NCBI GenBank assembly: GCA_027943335.1 | Contig: BSBK01001879.1 | Coordinates: forward strand, 1,508,501-1,572,500 | From: Chamaecyparis obtusa | Lineage: Eukaryota > Streptophyta > Pinopsida > Cupressales > Cupressaceae | DNA length: 64,000 bases | Reading direction: 5' to 3' | In this document: positions 46,963 through 58,065 of the stretch, piece after piece | How the letters are laid out: every line of letters begins with the position of its first letter | Position numbering within the stretch: position 1 is the stretch's first letter | Notes under the pieces: model-generated | What the model was told of the DNA's origin: nothing | What the model saw: only the letters and a program-made list of their open reading frames with translations | Databases searched by the model: none | Position numbers and translations under genes: made by a program

Positions 46963-47910
46963 GGGTAAAAGAACAAAGTTGTGTCACACTTTTATAAAGG
47001 AAAAGGTCAACAACACACAAACTTTTTAACTTTAACGACATAAAAATGACATTTATGTTTAGAATTTGGAGATGATGTAAACTAATGAAATGTGTAAAAG
47101 TGGATGAATTTTATTCATATAATTTTTTAAAAAAATTTGAACAAGAATGCACATAGTTTTTTAATTTTTGAAGTCCATTTTTTACTTGCTGAAAAATGAG
47201 GGTCTTGTTGGCACCAAAAAAATATATGCAAATAATCTTTTTTTCCTTTGATTTCAAAATATGTTATAGATGAAAGGTACAGCTAGTGCAAAAAAGAAGA
47301 AAAATTAGTTTTCAATGTATATTTTCTCCGATATAACTACTCAAAGTCAAACATACTTGAAATCGACAGTTTTCATCTCGCACCAAATTTCCCTTATCAA
47401 ATGTACACCACTCAGAAAAAAAATTACACATTCTTGATGATAACTCTCTCCTCTAGTGTTAAATATAAAATTTCAATTTTTTTGATAAGCTTTAATATTT
47501 TTTCTATTTTTGAAGCAGCTTGTTCTCGAATGTTAAAATACCTACTTGCATTATTTTGAAATTATAATATATTAGATCTAATTAAAATACTATAAAAATT
47601 ATATGATGATAATCTTGATTTTGTGCTCTAAAAAAGGGTATTTTTATATTTGTAAAAAAAATCATTAAAAAGAGTAGGAGTTATTGAAACATCAATTTTA
47701 TGAAATTATTTTATTTCTTTAGTAATTGGTATAAAACATGCATTTAATAGATATTTCCAATTGGAAAAGGTGAAGAACTTATCTAACTTAGCTAGAATGA
47801 CTCTAGATAGACCATATGTTTGACAAAAAATAATTTTAGTTAGAAATACTCAAATTATGTTGTGCTGATAAGATGTCCTGAAACGTGGCACAACTTTGTG
47901 CTTTTACCCC
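46963..47910. mobile_element. TIR DNA element (MITE-like) inserted in copia E
   Basis: The two ends are inverted: gggtaaaagaacaaagttg at the left and, on the other strand, gggtaaaagcacaaagttg at the right. The similarity extends to about 28 bp with three or four mismatches. Comparison with copia D shows that exactly this segment is extra, and that ttc (or cttc, depending on where the terminal G run is cut) is duplicated (46959-46962 and 47910-47913). The interior is AT-rich with no ORF of note, so it is non-autonomous. The TIRs do not match CACTA, and the short duplication excludes hAT and Mutator. A PIF/Harbinger-like origin is possible, but its target site is normally TWA. Confidence 0.85.
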
Positions 47911-48411
47911 TTCAAGTATTCCATTCAAAAAAGTATATTTAACATTCATTTGGTAAACTTTGAACTTCTTATGAGTAGCATATGCAAGTAACATTCTGAC
48001 TCCTAATCTAGCAATAGGTGCAAAGGTTTCACCATAATCTATTCCTTCCTCCTGTGCATATCCCTTGCATACTAATCTAGCTTTGTTCCTTGTTACCTCT
48101 CCATTCTCATTTAGCTTGTTTCTGAATATCCACTTAGTACCGATAACATTCTTGTCTTTAGGTCTGGGTACTAAACTCCAGGTTTTTTTCTTCTCTATTT
48201 GTTCTATTTCCTCTTTCATTGCATTAACCCATTCATCATTTTCTAATGCAACTTTCACATTCTTCAATTCATATTCACAAACTAGACATGTACCTTGTCT
48301 TGCTTTACTCCTTGTTTGCATGCCAGCTTTTCTATCTCCAATCATTTGTGTCTTAGGATGATGTCATCTAACAAATCTGGCCATTATTTGATCTCTTCTT
48401 TCTTGTTCATC
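47911..48411 (-). pseudogene. RT N-terminal part of copia E
   Basis: The minus strand reads [55 protein letters not shown] and [16 protein letters not shown] before it runs into the TIR element. In D the middle motif reads [11 protein letters not shown], so the Asp of QMDVK is Asn here. The frame is that of the rest of gag-pol once insertions are removed. Confidence 0.88.
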
Positions 48412-49301
48412 CTATGCAGGTTCATTTTCTTGATCGATAGGTCCTTCCTGCTCATCGGTATCTCTTTCCTGTCCATTGGTATTGTTTTCCTGTTGACTGG
48501 TTGTCACTGTCTGTGATGTTGGTAGGTACTCTAGTTGTTCAATGTAAGTGAATCTACCGTAGTCTTCTAGTTCCTTTTTGCTTTCCTCTACATTCTTATC
48601 ATCAAACTCATCAACCCGAACATTAGTACTTTTAATCATTTTATTAGTTACTTTGTATGCTTTACTTTTAGTGGAATATCCCAGAAATATCCCTTCATCA
48701 CCTTTTGAATCAAATTTCCCATTTCTTTCATCTTTCAGAATAAAGCATTTACTTCCAAAAACTCTAAAATAACTTACAGTGGGTTTGTGGCCAAACCATA
48801 ACTCATAGGTTGTCTTATTAGTGTCCTTCAATTGTACTCGGTTTAGAACATAAATAGTTTTGCTAACTGCTTCTCTCTAGTATGTTTGAGCAACATTCTT
48901 TTGTAACATCAGTGTCCTTGCGCAGTCAATAATTGACATATTTCTCCTTTTAGCTATTCCATTTTGTTGAGGTGTCCTCAGTGCAGAGATCTATCTTTTA
49001 ATACCATGTTCATTACAAAAGTTAGTAAATTCATCAGAAATAAATTCACCACCTCTATCAGATCTCAAACATTTCAATTCTTTACTAGTCTCTTTCTCAA
49101 CTTTTGCTTTATACCATTTGAACATCTTAAATGCCTATGATTTTTCTTTCAAAAACATGACTGTCATTAATCTAGTGTAATCATCAACAAAAAGAATGAA
49201 ATATTTGTCTCCATAATAACTTTAAGTTCTCATAGGACCACATAGGTCGGTATGCACTAACTCAAGTATTTTCTTTGTTGAATAATCTTTGCTTTTGAAA
49301 C
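48412..49301 (-). pseudogene. integrase core of copia E
   Basis: From 49301 downward: HTDLCGP with the first catalytic Asp, a CLRSDRGGEF-type motif near 49050, PQQNGI with the ERRNR region near 48950, then YELWFGHKPTVSYFRVFG and EGIFLGYSTKSKAYK. Several stops are present (for example near 49220, 49135 and 48878). It is split from the zinc finger by the solo LTR at 49302. Confidence 0.85.
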
Positions 49302-50532
49302 TGTAATAGCCCAAAAATGGGCTATAGGTTCATTAACCTCCTACCTCATCAATTCGATCAAAATTGACATCAAAGTCTTAAACTAAGGCACATCTACACA
49401 TGTAAACATCGAAACCCTAATTGATTTCATCTTAACTCTGCATTGGGGAATATTCCTAATTATCCTAATTATCTTTAATTGAATATTATTTAGCAATAAA
49501 TGTCATTATTTATCCTAAAGTTGATTAATTGAATATGATGAATATTTAATTAATTATGTCAATTATTTAATTAGATTTAATTCTATTTATTCCTAATTAT
49601 ATTATTTAATTTTGACAATAAATCAAAATCTCATACGAATAATTGATTGAATTCTTATTTAATTAATTAAAGCAAGTTGTCAATATTTAATAATATAGTT
49701 TTGAATAAAAGCTTGATTTAATAATTGATTAACCCATAAATCAATTGTTTTAATTTAAAATCAGTTAAGTGGAAAATAAATCACTTTATTTGTTAAATTA
49801 ATTCATATTAAATCATGCACAATCAGAAAAGTAGTTAACTTTAAATCAATTTTCAATTTCAATTTGTTAACTTTGTAAACTCAACATCTGATGATGAGTT
49901 GAAAAAGAGAACTAAACTCTATTTTGAGATAAAAACTGCTTTTGCATGATTTTATGAGTTTATTTATTCTTAATTTCTTGTTAACTCAAAAATCAACCTG
50001 AGTTTATCAAGAGTGATTTATGGCTTTTCTCAATGTGCTCTCAAGCCTTGGTTTTCTATAAAAACAAGGCTCGGCTCTTCATAATACATCCCTCAAATTT
50101 GCATACTTACTCTGGCGAATTGACATCTAGAGAATCAAGCTCTTGCACAGAAGGCGATTGTGAGATTTTTGTTATTGTTTTTTAGGGTTCATAGAATTCA
50201 TTCATAGCATATCATTATTAGATTAATTTGCATACCATTTCAATTCATTTGATCAATTTCATATCAGTTTTTCATCTAATTGCATACAAAATACAAAAAA
50301 ATAGAATAATTTGCATTCATATCTCTTTCATCTTTTTACTATTAAATCCTTCGTTTAGGTGTTGCATTGTCACTGATCTCAGGCTAATCTAAGGATACCA
50401 TACTCACACCTTCTAGAAGGTAGTAAATTGCCTGGTTAGCTTAGTTTCATTTATTTGCAGATTTTGATTTTGCTAACCTCTAATGTTTTACTGAAGTGTT
50501 GTGTCCACAACTAGGTACAATTGTCACACACA
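49302..50532 (+). mobile_element. solo LTR, gypsy-like, inserted in copia E
   Basis: 1,231 bp from tgtaatagccc to gtcacacaca with a perfect target duplication gaaac (49297-49301 and 50533-50537). It matches no other LTR in this window. The start tgtaatagccc is of the kind often seen in plant gypsy LTRs. A TATA-like ctataaaa lies at 50056-50063. Orientation is given by that motif and is tentative. The AT-rich first part holds no ORF. Confidence 0.85.
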
Positions 50533-51052
50533 GAAACTAAATTTTGTCATTTTACCTTTCTGACATTCATAACACATAACATGATCAGGCTTTGATAAGT
50601 TAGGAAGACTTCTAACCTTTTTCTTTTTACTGATCTTAATCATGTTATCAAAATTCACATGACATAATCATTTATGCCACAACCATGCATCTTCATCTTT
50701 CATCATTAAACAAGAAGACTGATCATTATCAAGATAAAACAAATTACCTCTTGATTGTGTTCCAGTTCCAACAAGTCTTCCTCCATCATCAAATATCTTC
50801 ACTTTCTTGCTCTCAAAAGCAACTTGGTGGCCTGAAATGTTCATATGTGCCACACTTAGCAAATTATAGTTTAGTCGTCTTACCCAATAAGTATTTTCAC
50901 ATTTTATTCTATCATTTATCATCAAGGATCATTTTCCTCTAACCATACAAGGTGCATCATTACCCATTCTCATAGATCCTCCATTATATTCTTCAAGATG
51001 ATCAAATTTTTCTTCATCACCAATCATGTGATGTGTGCAGCCACTATCTATG
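50533..51052 (-). pseudogene. protease end and integrase zinc finger region of copia E
   Basis: The open part (50668-50925) reads NDRIKCENTYWV, LNYNLLSVAHMN, KVKIFDDGGRLVGTGTQSRG and ends at LWHK, where a TGA replaces the Arg codon expected before LCH. The finger continues below it. Upstream, the protease HHMIGD-like segment lies near 51020-51045 and is cut by the solo LTR at 51053. Confidence 0.85.
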
Positions 51053-51897
51053 TGATGCAGGAGCATCCTGGGTGTAAGAGAAATCTTGCATCACCCCAAA
51101 TATTTATGTTTTTGTAATCAATAAGGGCTATCTTGTGCAGAGCTGCTATTTATGGAAACTTGCTATTTTTAGTAAGTTGGTCATACGATCTCATAATGTT
51201 CTGATTTTACATGTGGAGGTTCATCTTAGTCATATCAGCCTAGCAGTAAAGTTTCATGGCTAGATCAGGTCTAGTTTTGAAGATATTGAAGATTTTCAGT
51301 ATTGGCAGCAAGGTACAAAAACTTTGAACTCAGTTTTGAAGGCTTTAAAGGCCCCAGATGAGGTCAAAAATTTGGGTGACAGGCGCTTGCGCTAATCAAG
51401 CTTGTAGAGCACTTCGTGGCCTTTTCGAAATGGGGTTATAATAGTCCATCGGGTCAACTGGTGATGACTTGTGGTCTCTGGAAGTTGGGTCACCTGAAAT
51501 GGCGGAAAATAATTTTCCTTCAAAAAAAATTTCGGGTTTCAAAAGTTATTTTGAGCCGACTTTGATGTAATAAATTGAAAAATAAAATAATTCTAAGTTT
51601 GGTCGGCCCTAAGGGCTAAATTTCTGGAACCTTCTCGGGCAGTGGAAAATGCCTATATAAAGAAGGCCCGTAGTGTTGTCTAAGACAATTCTGGGTAGTA
51701 GATCTGGGTATTGATTTGAGGCTTTGTCCTACAAAATATTGTAAGGGAATGCCCATGTGGCTTTGCATATTGTAATTCTGAAAGTTTGTAATTCCACATT
51801 TGTGGAGATAATAAGAAGCCAATTTTTTGTTCTTGCATATTGTTGTTGTTTTGTTTATGTTATGTGTTTGTGGTATTAAGGGGAGCACCCTTCATCA
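51053..51897 (+). mobile_element. second solo LTR in copia E, start resembles B LTR
   Basis: 845 bp from tgatgcaggagcatcctgg to cccttcatca with a perfect target duplication ctatg (51048-51052 and 51898-51902). The first 14 bases are identical to the LTR of element B; the rest differs and is shorter. A TATA-like tatataaa at 51654-51661 gives the tentative plus orientation. No ORF. Confidence 0.88.
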
Positions 51898-53005
51898 CTA
51901 TGATTTGTGTGTCATTTTTATTAACCTTAGAGATAAGTGTTGTCTCTACATACCTTTCATCTTCCTCTGAATCATCCTTCATTGCAACAAATACAACTTC
52001 TACATCATCATCTGAATCAGTGTCAGTATTGTCTTCTTCCTCAGCAATGTAACACACCTTTTTACCTTTATCATTATTGTCTTGGTTGTTTCTGTTGTAG
52101 TGTTGGTAACTTATGTTGCCTCTTCTCCCATAGCTTCCTTCACCAGATCGATCTTTGTTTCTGTCATCTTCCTTCATGTTTGGACATCTAGAAGCAATAT
52201 GACCAACCTCCTTATAGTTCAAACATGCTAAAGGTAACTTACCCTTATATCTACCTTTACCTTTAGGTAACCTTCTGGCCATAAGAGCTTCAAGTTCATC
52301 AAGCTCATCATCAGTATTGCTATCACTATCATCATTCTTACTTCTACTACTAGACTTACCAATCTTCATAGAAGACATAAAAGAAGACTCCACAGATGGT
52401 ACAACACTATTATCAAAGTTGTTCAGTTTAAATGTAGTTACCTTACCTATCAGATTGTCAAGAGTGAGTGTATTACCATATGTAGACCTAGTTTCATGTA
52501 TTACAGATATTCTTATTGCATAAACTGGCAATAAGGTCCTTAAAACTTTTCTTACCACTATCTCTTCATCAATAACTCCATCAAATCCTCTGATAGCATG
52601 AACTACCTCTTTTATTATGTTTGTGTACTACACAATATTTTCACCTTCTTTCATCTTCATGTCATCAAATCTTCCCCTTAAGCTTTTAGCTCTAGCTCTT
52701 TTGACATTCACATCACCACTATAAACTTGAGCAAGTTTATCCCACATCTACTTAGCAGTAGTACAGTCCTTGATATCTTCAAATTCAGCATATGTCAAGG
52801 CAGCAGCAAACTCCATCATAGTAACATTATACTCATGTTTGTCTCTTAGTTGATCAAGGGTCAAGGGACCAGTGGGCGGTGCAAGGTATCCATTCTCTAA
52901 TAAGTTGAGGGCAGAATTCCCATTTCTAGATATATGTAGTTTCATTCGGCTTTGCCATATTATGAAGTTATCCTTGTTTAGCTTCGGTGCATCCCTCTTA
53001 TACAT
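51898..53005 (-). pseudogene. gag and start of protease of copia E
   Basis: ATG at 53005 (MYKRDAPKLNKDNF), 51 bp after the PBS. The N-terminal Gag (52748-53005) ends at a TAG at 52748, where D has the Trp of GMWDKL. The next open part (51860-52558) has LIGKVTTFKLNNFDNS, KGKGRYKGKLPLACLNY and a knuckle CLNYKEVGHIASRC lacking the second Cys. It ends at NDTQII, where D has WIIDSGC. The last part of the ORF beyond 51898 is LTR sequence. Confidence 0.9.
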
Positions 53006-53055
53006 TTTGTGATCTTTGTGTTAAATTCTTTAAAACTCTATTCTAAGCAACCAAC

Positions 53056-53067
53056 GCTCCGATACCA
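53056..53067 (-). other. primer binding site of copia E
   Basis: Plus-strand gctccgatacca, one substitution from the site in A and D. Confidence 0.88.
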
Positions 53068-53069
53068 AT

Positions 53070-54561
53070 TGTTAAAATAACTGAGAGGGGGGGTGAATCA
53101 ATTATCCACAGTCCCAAATACAAAATGTATATCCAAAAACAATTTACTAAAACTTCTGCAGTTTGGTAACATAAAATAGTATTTTGTTTGTGCTTTTACT
53201 GATTACCAGTTAATAACATATAGTGATTACTAATCAAATCCAATATGCAACATGTAAAGTATGACAACAAATAATCATCACAGTCAACACATAACATAAG
53301 AGATTTAACATGGAAACCCTATAAAGGGAAAAACCACCTGGGACCGGCAACCCAAAAATTGTTCACTCTTCTGAAGTGAGGTTGGTGAAGACCCAACCTT
53401 GTTAAAGGTTACAAACACACTATGAGGTGTGACCTTGTTAGAGGATTTAACACTAACCGTTATCGTCCAACCAGCATTCACTATGGGGTTGACAGGATAA
53501 CAAATTTACATTCTATGAATGACATTACAAGACTTTCTAGTCCACTCTGTTAAGAGATTTATCTGTTAACAATGGTTAAAATGTAACAGCAGTTGATCTG
53601 ATTACAATACAACTTCAATTGTAGATTATCAGATCTATATTATGCTCATTCAAAACCTCTAATCATTATATCAATTCTGTTTCAATCAATATACGGTAAC
53701 ATATTGTCTCTTAGTTATAGCTTTCTGACGCTCGGTAATCTCTACAGTTTGGTTCTCCTTAACCCATTTGATTAGGCATGCATGAAACTTGTCCAGGTGA
53801 TATCTCTGTAGTCTCCTTCTTTCGGCATCCTTTTCATCATGAAATCCTAGTCTCTTAAATAGACAAGTAAACCATTTTAATTCCATCCATCATATTTTAC
53901 TGCTTAATCTCCTTTGTTGATTTTGTCGCTTTAACCTTCCTCGGTGATTGTGTCAATAATATGTTTTATTTCAATCCTTTAGATCTTCTTCAAATTATGC
54001 TAGACGTAGATCTTCGCAACAAACTTTATCTTCAACCTCGATCTTATACACTTTACAGCTCATCAACTTCTGTCAGCTAAACTAGTCATTTTAGTTCTTT
54101 TCTTCTGCTCAGTTAACAAAGAAATGTGTCGGTGAACACAAGCTTGGTTTATACTGTGCTTGGTATGCACTACATTGTGTCAATGTATCCTAAAATGCTT
54201 CTTTAACTGACCACACTACTTTGTGCATTTTTCTCTATCCTTCATCATAGATGAATGCAACATAATCAAGTCAATAACATAAGGTCATAGACTCATTCAT
54301 AAGTTACCCAATGTATTCCTTATCCTCATCTGTCATGTCCATCTTCCTCATGTAGATATATATGTTCTTCATTTCTTTTCTTCTTCTTTCTACAGATGTT
54401 TGGGTATAGTAACTTACAAGATAAGTATTGTCAAAACTAGTTGACATCAATGACAACATATTACTCAGTTAATCATCTTAAATATCTAATAAGCAACTCA
54501 GTGATCTCAAATCACAGATCTTAAAGTCATTCAATTTATTCAAATTAGTTGTAGTTCATCA
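53070..54561 (-). repeat. 5' LTR of copia E
   Basis: Plus-strand tgttaaaataactg...gttcatca, 1,492 bp, homologous to the LTRs of D and F. The TATA-like element-strand motif has decayed to ctatttaaga. Confidence 0.9.
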
Positions 54562-55924
54562 CTAGGCATTAACTCCACGTGGCTCCACATATTTGAGTGT
54601 GCCTATATCACCCTAACAATAGTTAAAATTGGAGCTAATTATATATCTAATCATGTTCCCTAGCCTAATTTTTGTTCCTACTCTTGGGCGACAATCGCCA
54701 TGTTACTTATCCCTAACTTGTTTGTTACCATGTCGTAACATTCGACTACCCTTTTGTAATGTGGTGAGACTAGTATTTGTGTATGTGCATTTCAGTTGTT
54801 TGCAATGATTTTCAATTAGTTAAAGAGTAAATTAAATGTATTTGTGTGATGGTTAGTGTCACCAATTAATATTATAATATTATTACTGTTGTTGCCAACA
54901 AGTGTAGTTGGGGCATTTTATTTAATTGGGTCTTTAGTTATTTATTTCAACCTTTATCTTTTAAAAGTTTATTTTTATAATTTTAACTTAATGGATTTAA
55001 AGTATTTTATGTTTTGATAGAGGGTCTATTATATATATGGAAAAAGTGCATGTCTTAATTCCAACTTGGCATTTTTCACCTAATATCATGAGTTTTCTAA
55101 AAAAAACCTCTTGGAGAATTTGAATTTCAGGGTTAGATTGTGATTTGGAGTGGAAATATTTGTGTGGGCATTTTCTTAATGGATTTATCTCATCTAGTTC
55201 TTACCTTCAAATTTTCATTTTGTTTTGTGGAGGATCTCTCAACTTCTTCTTATTTCAAGGAAATTGTTTATTGAGGTAGCCTATTATCATTTTTTTTCAT
55301 ATCTCCTTTTCTCTTTGAGTTAATGGTTGAAAATGATCAAGGAGTAATTTAGATCATGATGCAAATTTATTTGTAGAGATTGGATGGAGATTTGAGTATT
55401 TTCTTATTAATGTTGGAAATGAGGGTTTTCTTGTTATCATGCTACTAGATTCTTATTGAATAATTGTATTGATGAATTGGATGCATTTTTGTGATGGAAA
55501 TGACTTGGCATCAAATGGGTTCTTTTAGATTTTTTATTGGCTGAGTTTGAAATTTTGGTGCTTTTGGGCTTGGGTGATTTGTATGCACCTTGTTTTGCAT
55601 AATTTACAATTTGGTATTGCTATGGTGTGAAAATAAGATTTAGGATTTATGTTGTTGTGTGATTTATATGATATACTAATGAATTCATGATAATCTTGTA
55701 ATGGTTTCTCTTGAGAAGTTTACTCTGTTGAGAATGGGAATATGATGATTGTCACTTGTGTGGCTTGTATGCAACTGGTTATCTACTAAATCTATTTGGT
55801 GTTGTTGGAATGAGATTGATTTAGAGTTTTGTATTGTATCTATGGTTCATATGGCCTTATGTGAGTGTATGATAGAAGTGACAAGATATTTGAATGTATC
55901 ATGGAACCTTATGTATTCTAGCTT
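54562..55924. other. AT-rich non-coding spacer
   Basis: Between E and F. No ORF above 80 codons, no LTR or TIR found. Its right end is the truncation point of F. Confidence 0.55.
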
Positions 55925-57525
55925 GGAGACGGACAAGCTAGAATACAAACAAGGAGTAAAACAAGACAAGGTACATGTCTAGTTTGTGAATATGAGCCTA
56001 AAACTGTGAAAGTTGCATTAGATAATGATGAATGGGTTAATGCAATGAAAGAAGAAATAGAACAGATTGAGAAGAACAAAACCTGGACCTTGGTACCCCG
56101 ACCTAAAGATAAGAATGTTATTGGTACTAAGTGGATATTCAGGAACAAGCTGAATGAAAATGGTGAAGTAACAAGAAATAAAGCTAGATTGGTATGCAAA
56201 GGTTATGCACAGGAAGAAGGAATTGATTATGGTGAGACATTTGCACCTGTTGCTAGATTAGGAGTTAGAATGCTACTTGCATATGATGCACATAATAAAT
56301 TCAAAGTCTATCAAATGGATGTGAAGTCATCATTTCTGAATGGTATACTTGAAGAAGAAGTCTACATAGAAAAACCTGAAGGGTTTGTTGATCCAGACAA
56401 CAAAGACATGGTATGTAGATTACATAAAGCTTTGTATGGTTTGAAACAAGCACCGAGAGCATGGTATGAAAGGTTACATACTTATTTATTAAGTATTGGA
56501 TTTGTTAGAACTAGTGAAACAACAATTTGTATATGAAAGGAGATACTGATGGTACTATTATTATTGTTGAAATATTTGTGGATGATATAATATTTGGAGG
56601 ACAAGATCAAATATGTAAATGTTTTGCTGATGATATGAGGAATGAATTTGAAATGGCTATGTTTGGAGAGATTAAGTTCTTTCTAGGCTTACAAGTGATT
56701 CAGCAAAATGGAATATTCATCACACAATCTAAATACATAAAGGAAGTACTGAAGACATTTGGCATGGAAGATGTTAAACCTATGGGAACACCGATGGCTA
56801 CTGGATGTAAATTGACAAAGGAAGATGAAACTACAGAGGTAAACCGGCCACTTTACCGATCCATGATTGGTAAGTTAATGTATGTAGTTCACAGTAGACC
56901 AAACATAGCACATGTTGTGGGAATTGTTGCTAGATTTTTTGCTAATCCTAGAGAATCACACATGACTACTACTAAAAGAATCTTAAGATACCTTAAGAAA
57001 ATAGAGGATTATGGATTATGGTATCCTAAGGAAGGCAAATTTGAACTAAAGGTATACACCGATGCTGATTGGGCTGGAAATGTGGATGACAGAAAAAGTA
57101 CAACCGGAGGAGCATTTTTCTTTGGTGAAAGACTTATTACATGGACAAGTAAGAAACAAGCTTGCATTTCTCAGTCTATAGCTGAAGAAGAGTATGTTGG
57201 TGCTACTACGAACTGTTCAAACATTTCATATATCAAGAAAGTGTTGGAAGGTATGAATGAGGTAATCACTGAGCCTGTGATTATATATTGTGACAACACC
57301 AATGCAATTAATATTTCAAAGAATCCATTGATGCACTCTAAGACAAAGCATATATCTATTAATTATCACTACTTAAGAGAACAAGTACAAGAGAAGCAAG
57401 TGAAGTTAGAATATGTTACATCAAAAGAACAACTTGCAGACATATTTACAAAAGCACTACCGAAAGATACATTTGACTATTTGAGGACTAGACTAGGGGT
57501 TTGTCCCCTGTCTATTGGTCACTAA
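55925..57525 (+). pseudogene. reverse transcriptase and RNase H of copia F
   Basis: The first block (open from 56006) has [48 protein letters not shown] and [15 protein letters not shown]. At about 56520 one base is missing relative to D and E, and the frame moves to 56527-57525: [11 protein letters not shown] (catalytic), GKLMYVVHSRPNIAHVVG, DRKSTTGGAFF, IYCDNTNAINISKNP, LADIFTKALPKD, ending LGVCPLSIGH with a natural stop at 57523. Apart from this frameshift and the stop at 55979 the coding region is well preserved, and RNase H has no internal stop, making this the best-preserved pol fragment here. Confidence 0.92.
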
Positions 57526-58065
57526 TGTGATCTGGATGTTGCATCAACCTAAATCCTATCAGAAGATCATTCATGTTGATGCAACACAGTTCACTTTGGA
57601 TCATGTTCAAGGTGGTGATAAGTTTGGAAAAATTAAACAAATTGGGATATCAGTATACAAAGATACAGAGACTGCACCTGATAACAGAGTTACTTGGCTA
57701 TGAAGGAGCTATATGTTTCTATTGCTCTTTGGCATTGTTGTCAAAGGGAGAGAATGTCAATATGAAACATTAAACCAGGAATAAAGATTGATAAAAGGGA
57801 GAGAATGTCAAAAGAGAGAATGTCAATAGGGAGAGTATCGAAGATTAGTCACTTGAGGAATAGAAGATGAATTTGAAAAGCACTAAAAAGGTTTAATTCA
57901 CAGAAGAAAGTTGAACTTGACAATGTTGATCAGTAACGTAGTGATTAAACATATAAAAGATTTAGCTGAGGGAGAGCTACAACATTTGTTCATAGAGTTG
58001 TAGAGTACATGTTTGGTACATGGCATATTTCATATTACTTGTGTTGCCATCAATAAAGGAGAGAT
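57526..58065 (+). other. 3' untranslated region and polypurine tract of copia F
   Basis: Contains a series of similar purine blocks (agggagagaatgtca) near 57737, 57796 and 57812 and a related one at 57825. The tract next to the LTR (aaaggagagat, 58055-58065) has lost part of the sequence seen in D and E. An untranslated region rich in purine tracts is common to D, E and F. Confidence 0.7.

Larger units (their letters stand above)
43694..54561 (-). mobile_element. copia E: Ty1/copia element with three insertions
   Basis: LTRs at 43694-45181 and 53070-54561 (1,488 and 1,492 bp) are homologous to those of D. The minus-strand order is PBS, gag, protease, integrase, RT, RNase H, polypurine tract. 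Three later insertions interrupt it: a TIR element (46963-47910), and solo LTRs at 49302-50532 and 51053-51897. Without them the element is about 7.8 kb, the same size as D. After removing the insertions the gag-pol frame (53005 to 45784) stays in one phase. The flanks show no clear 5-bp target duplication. Confidence 0.92.
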
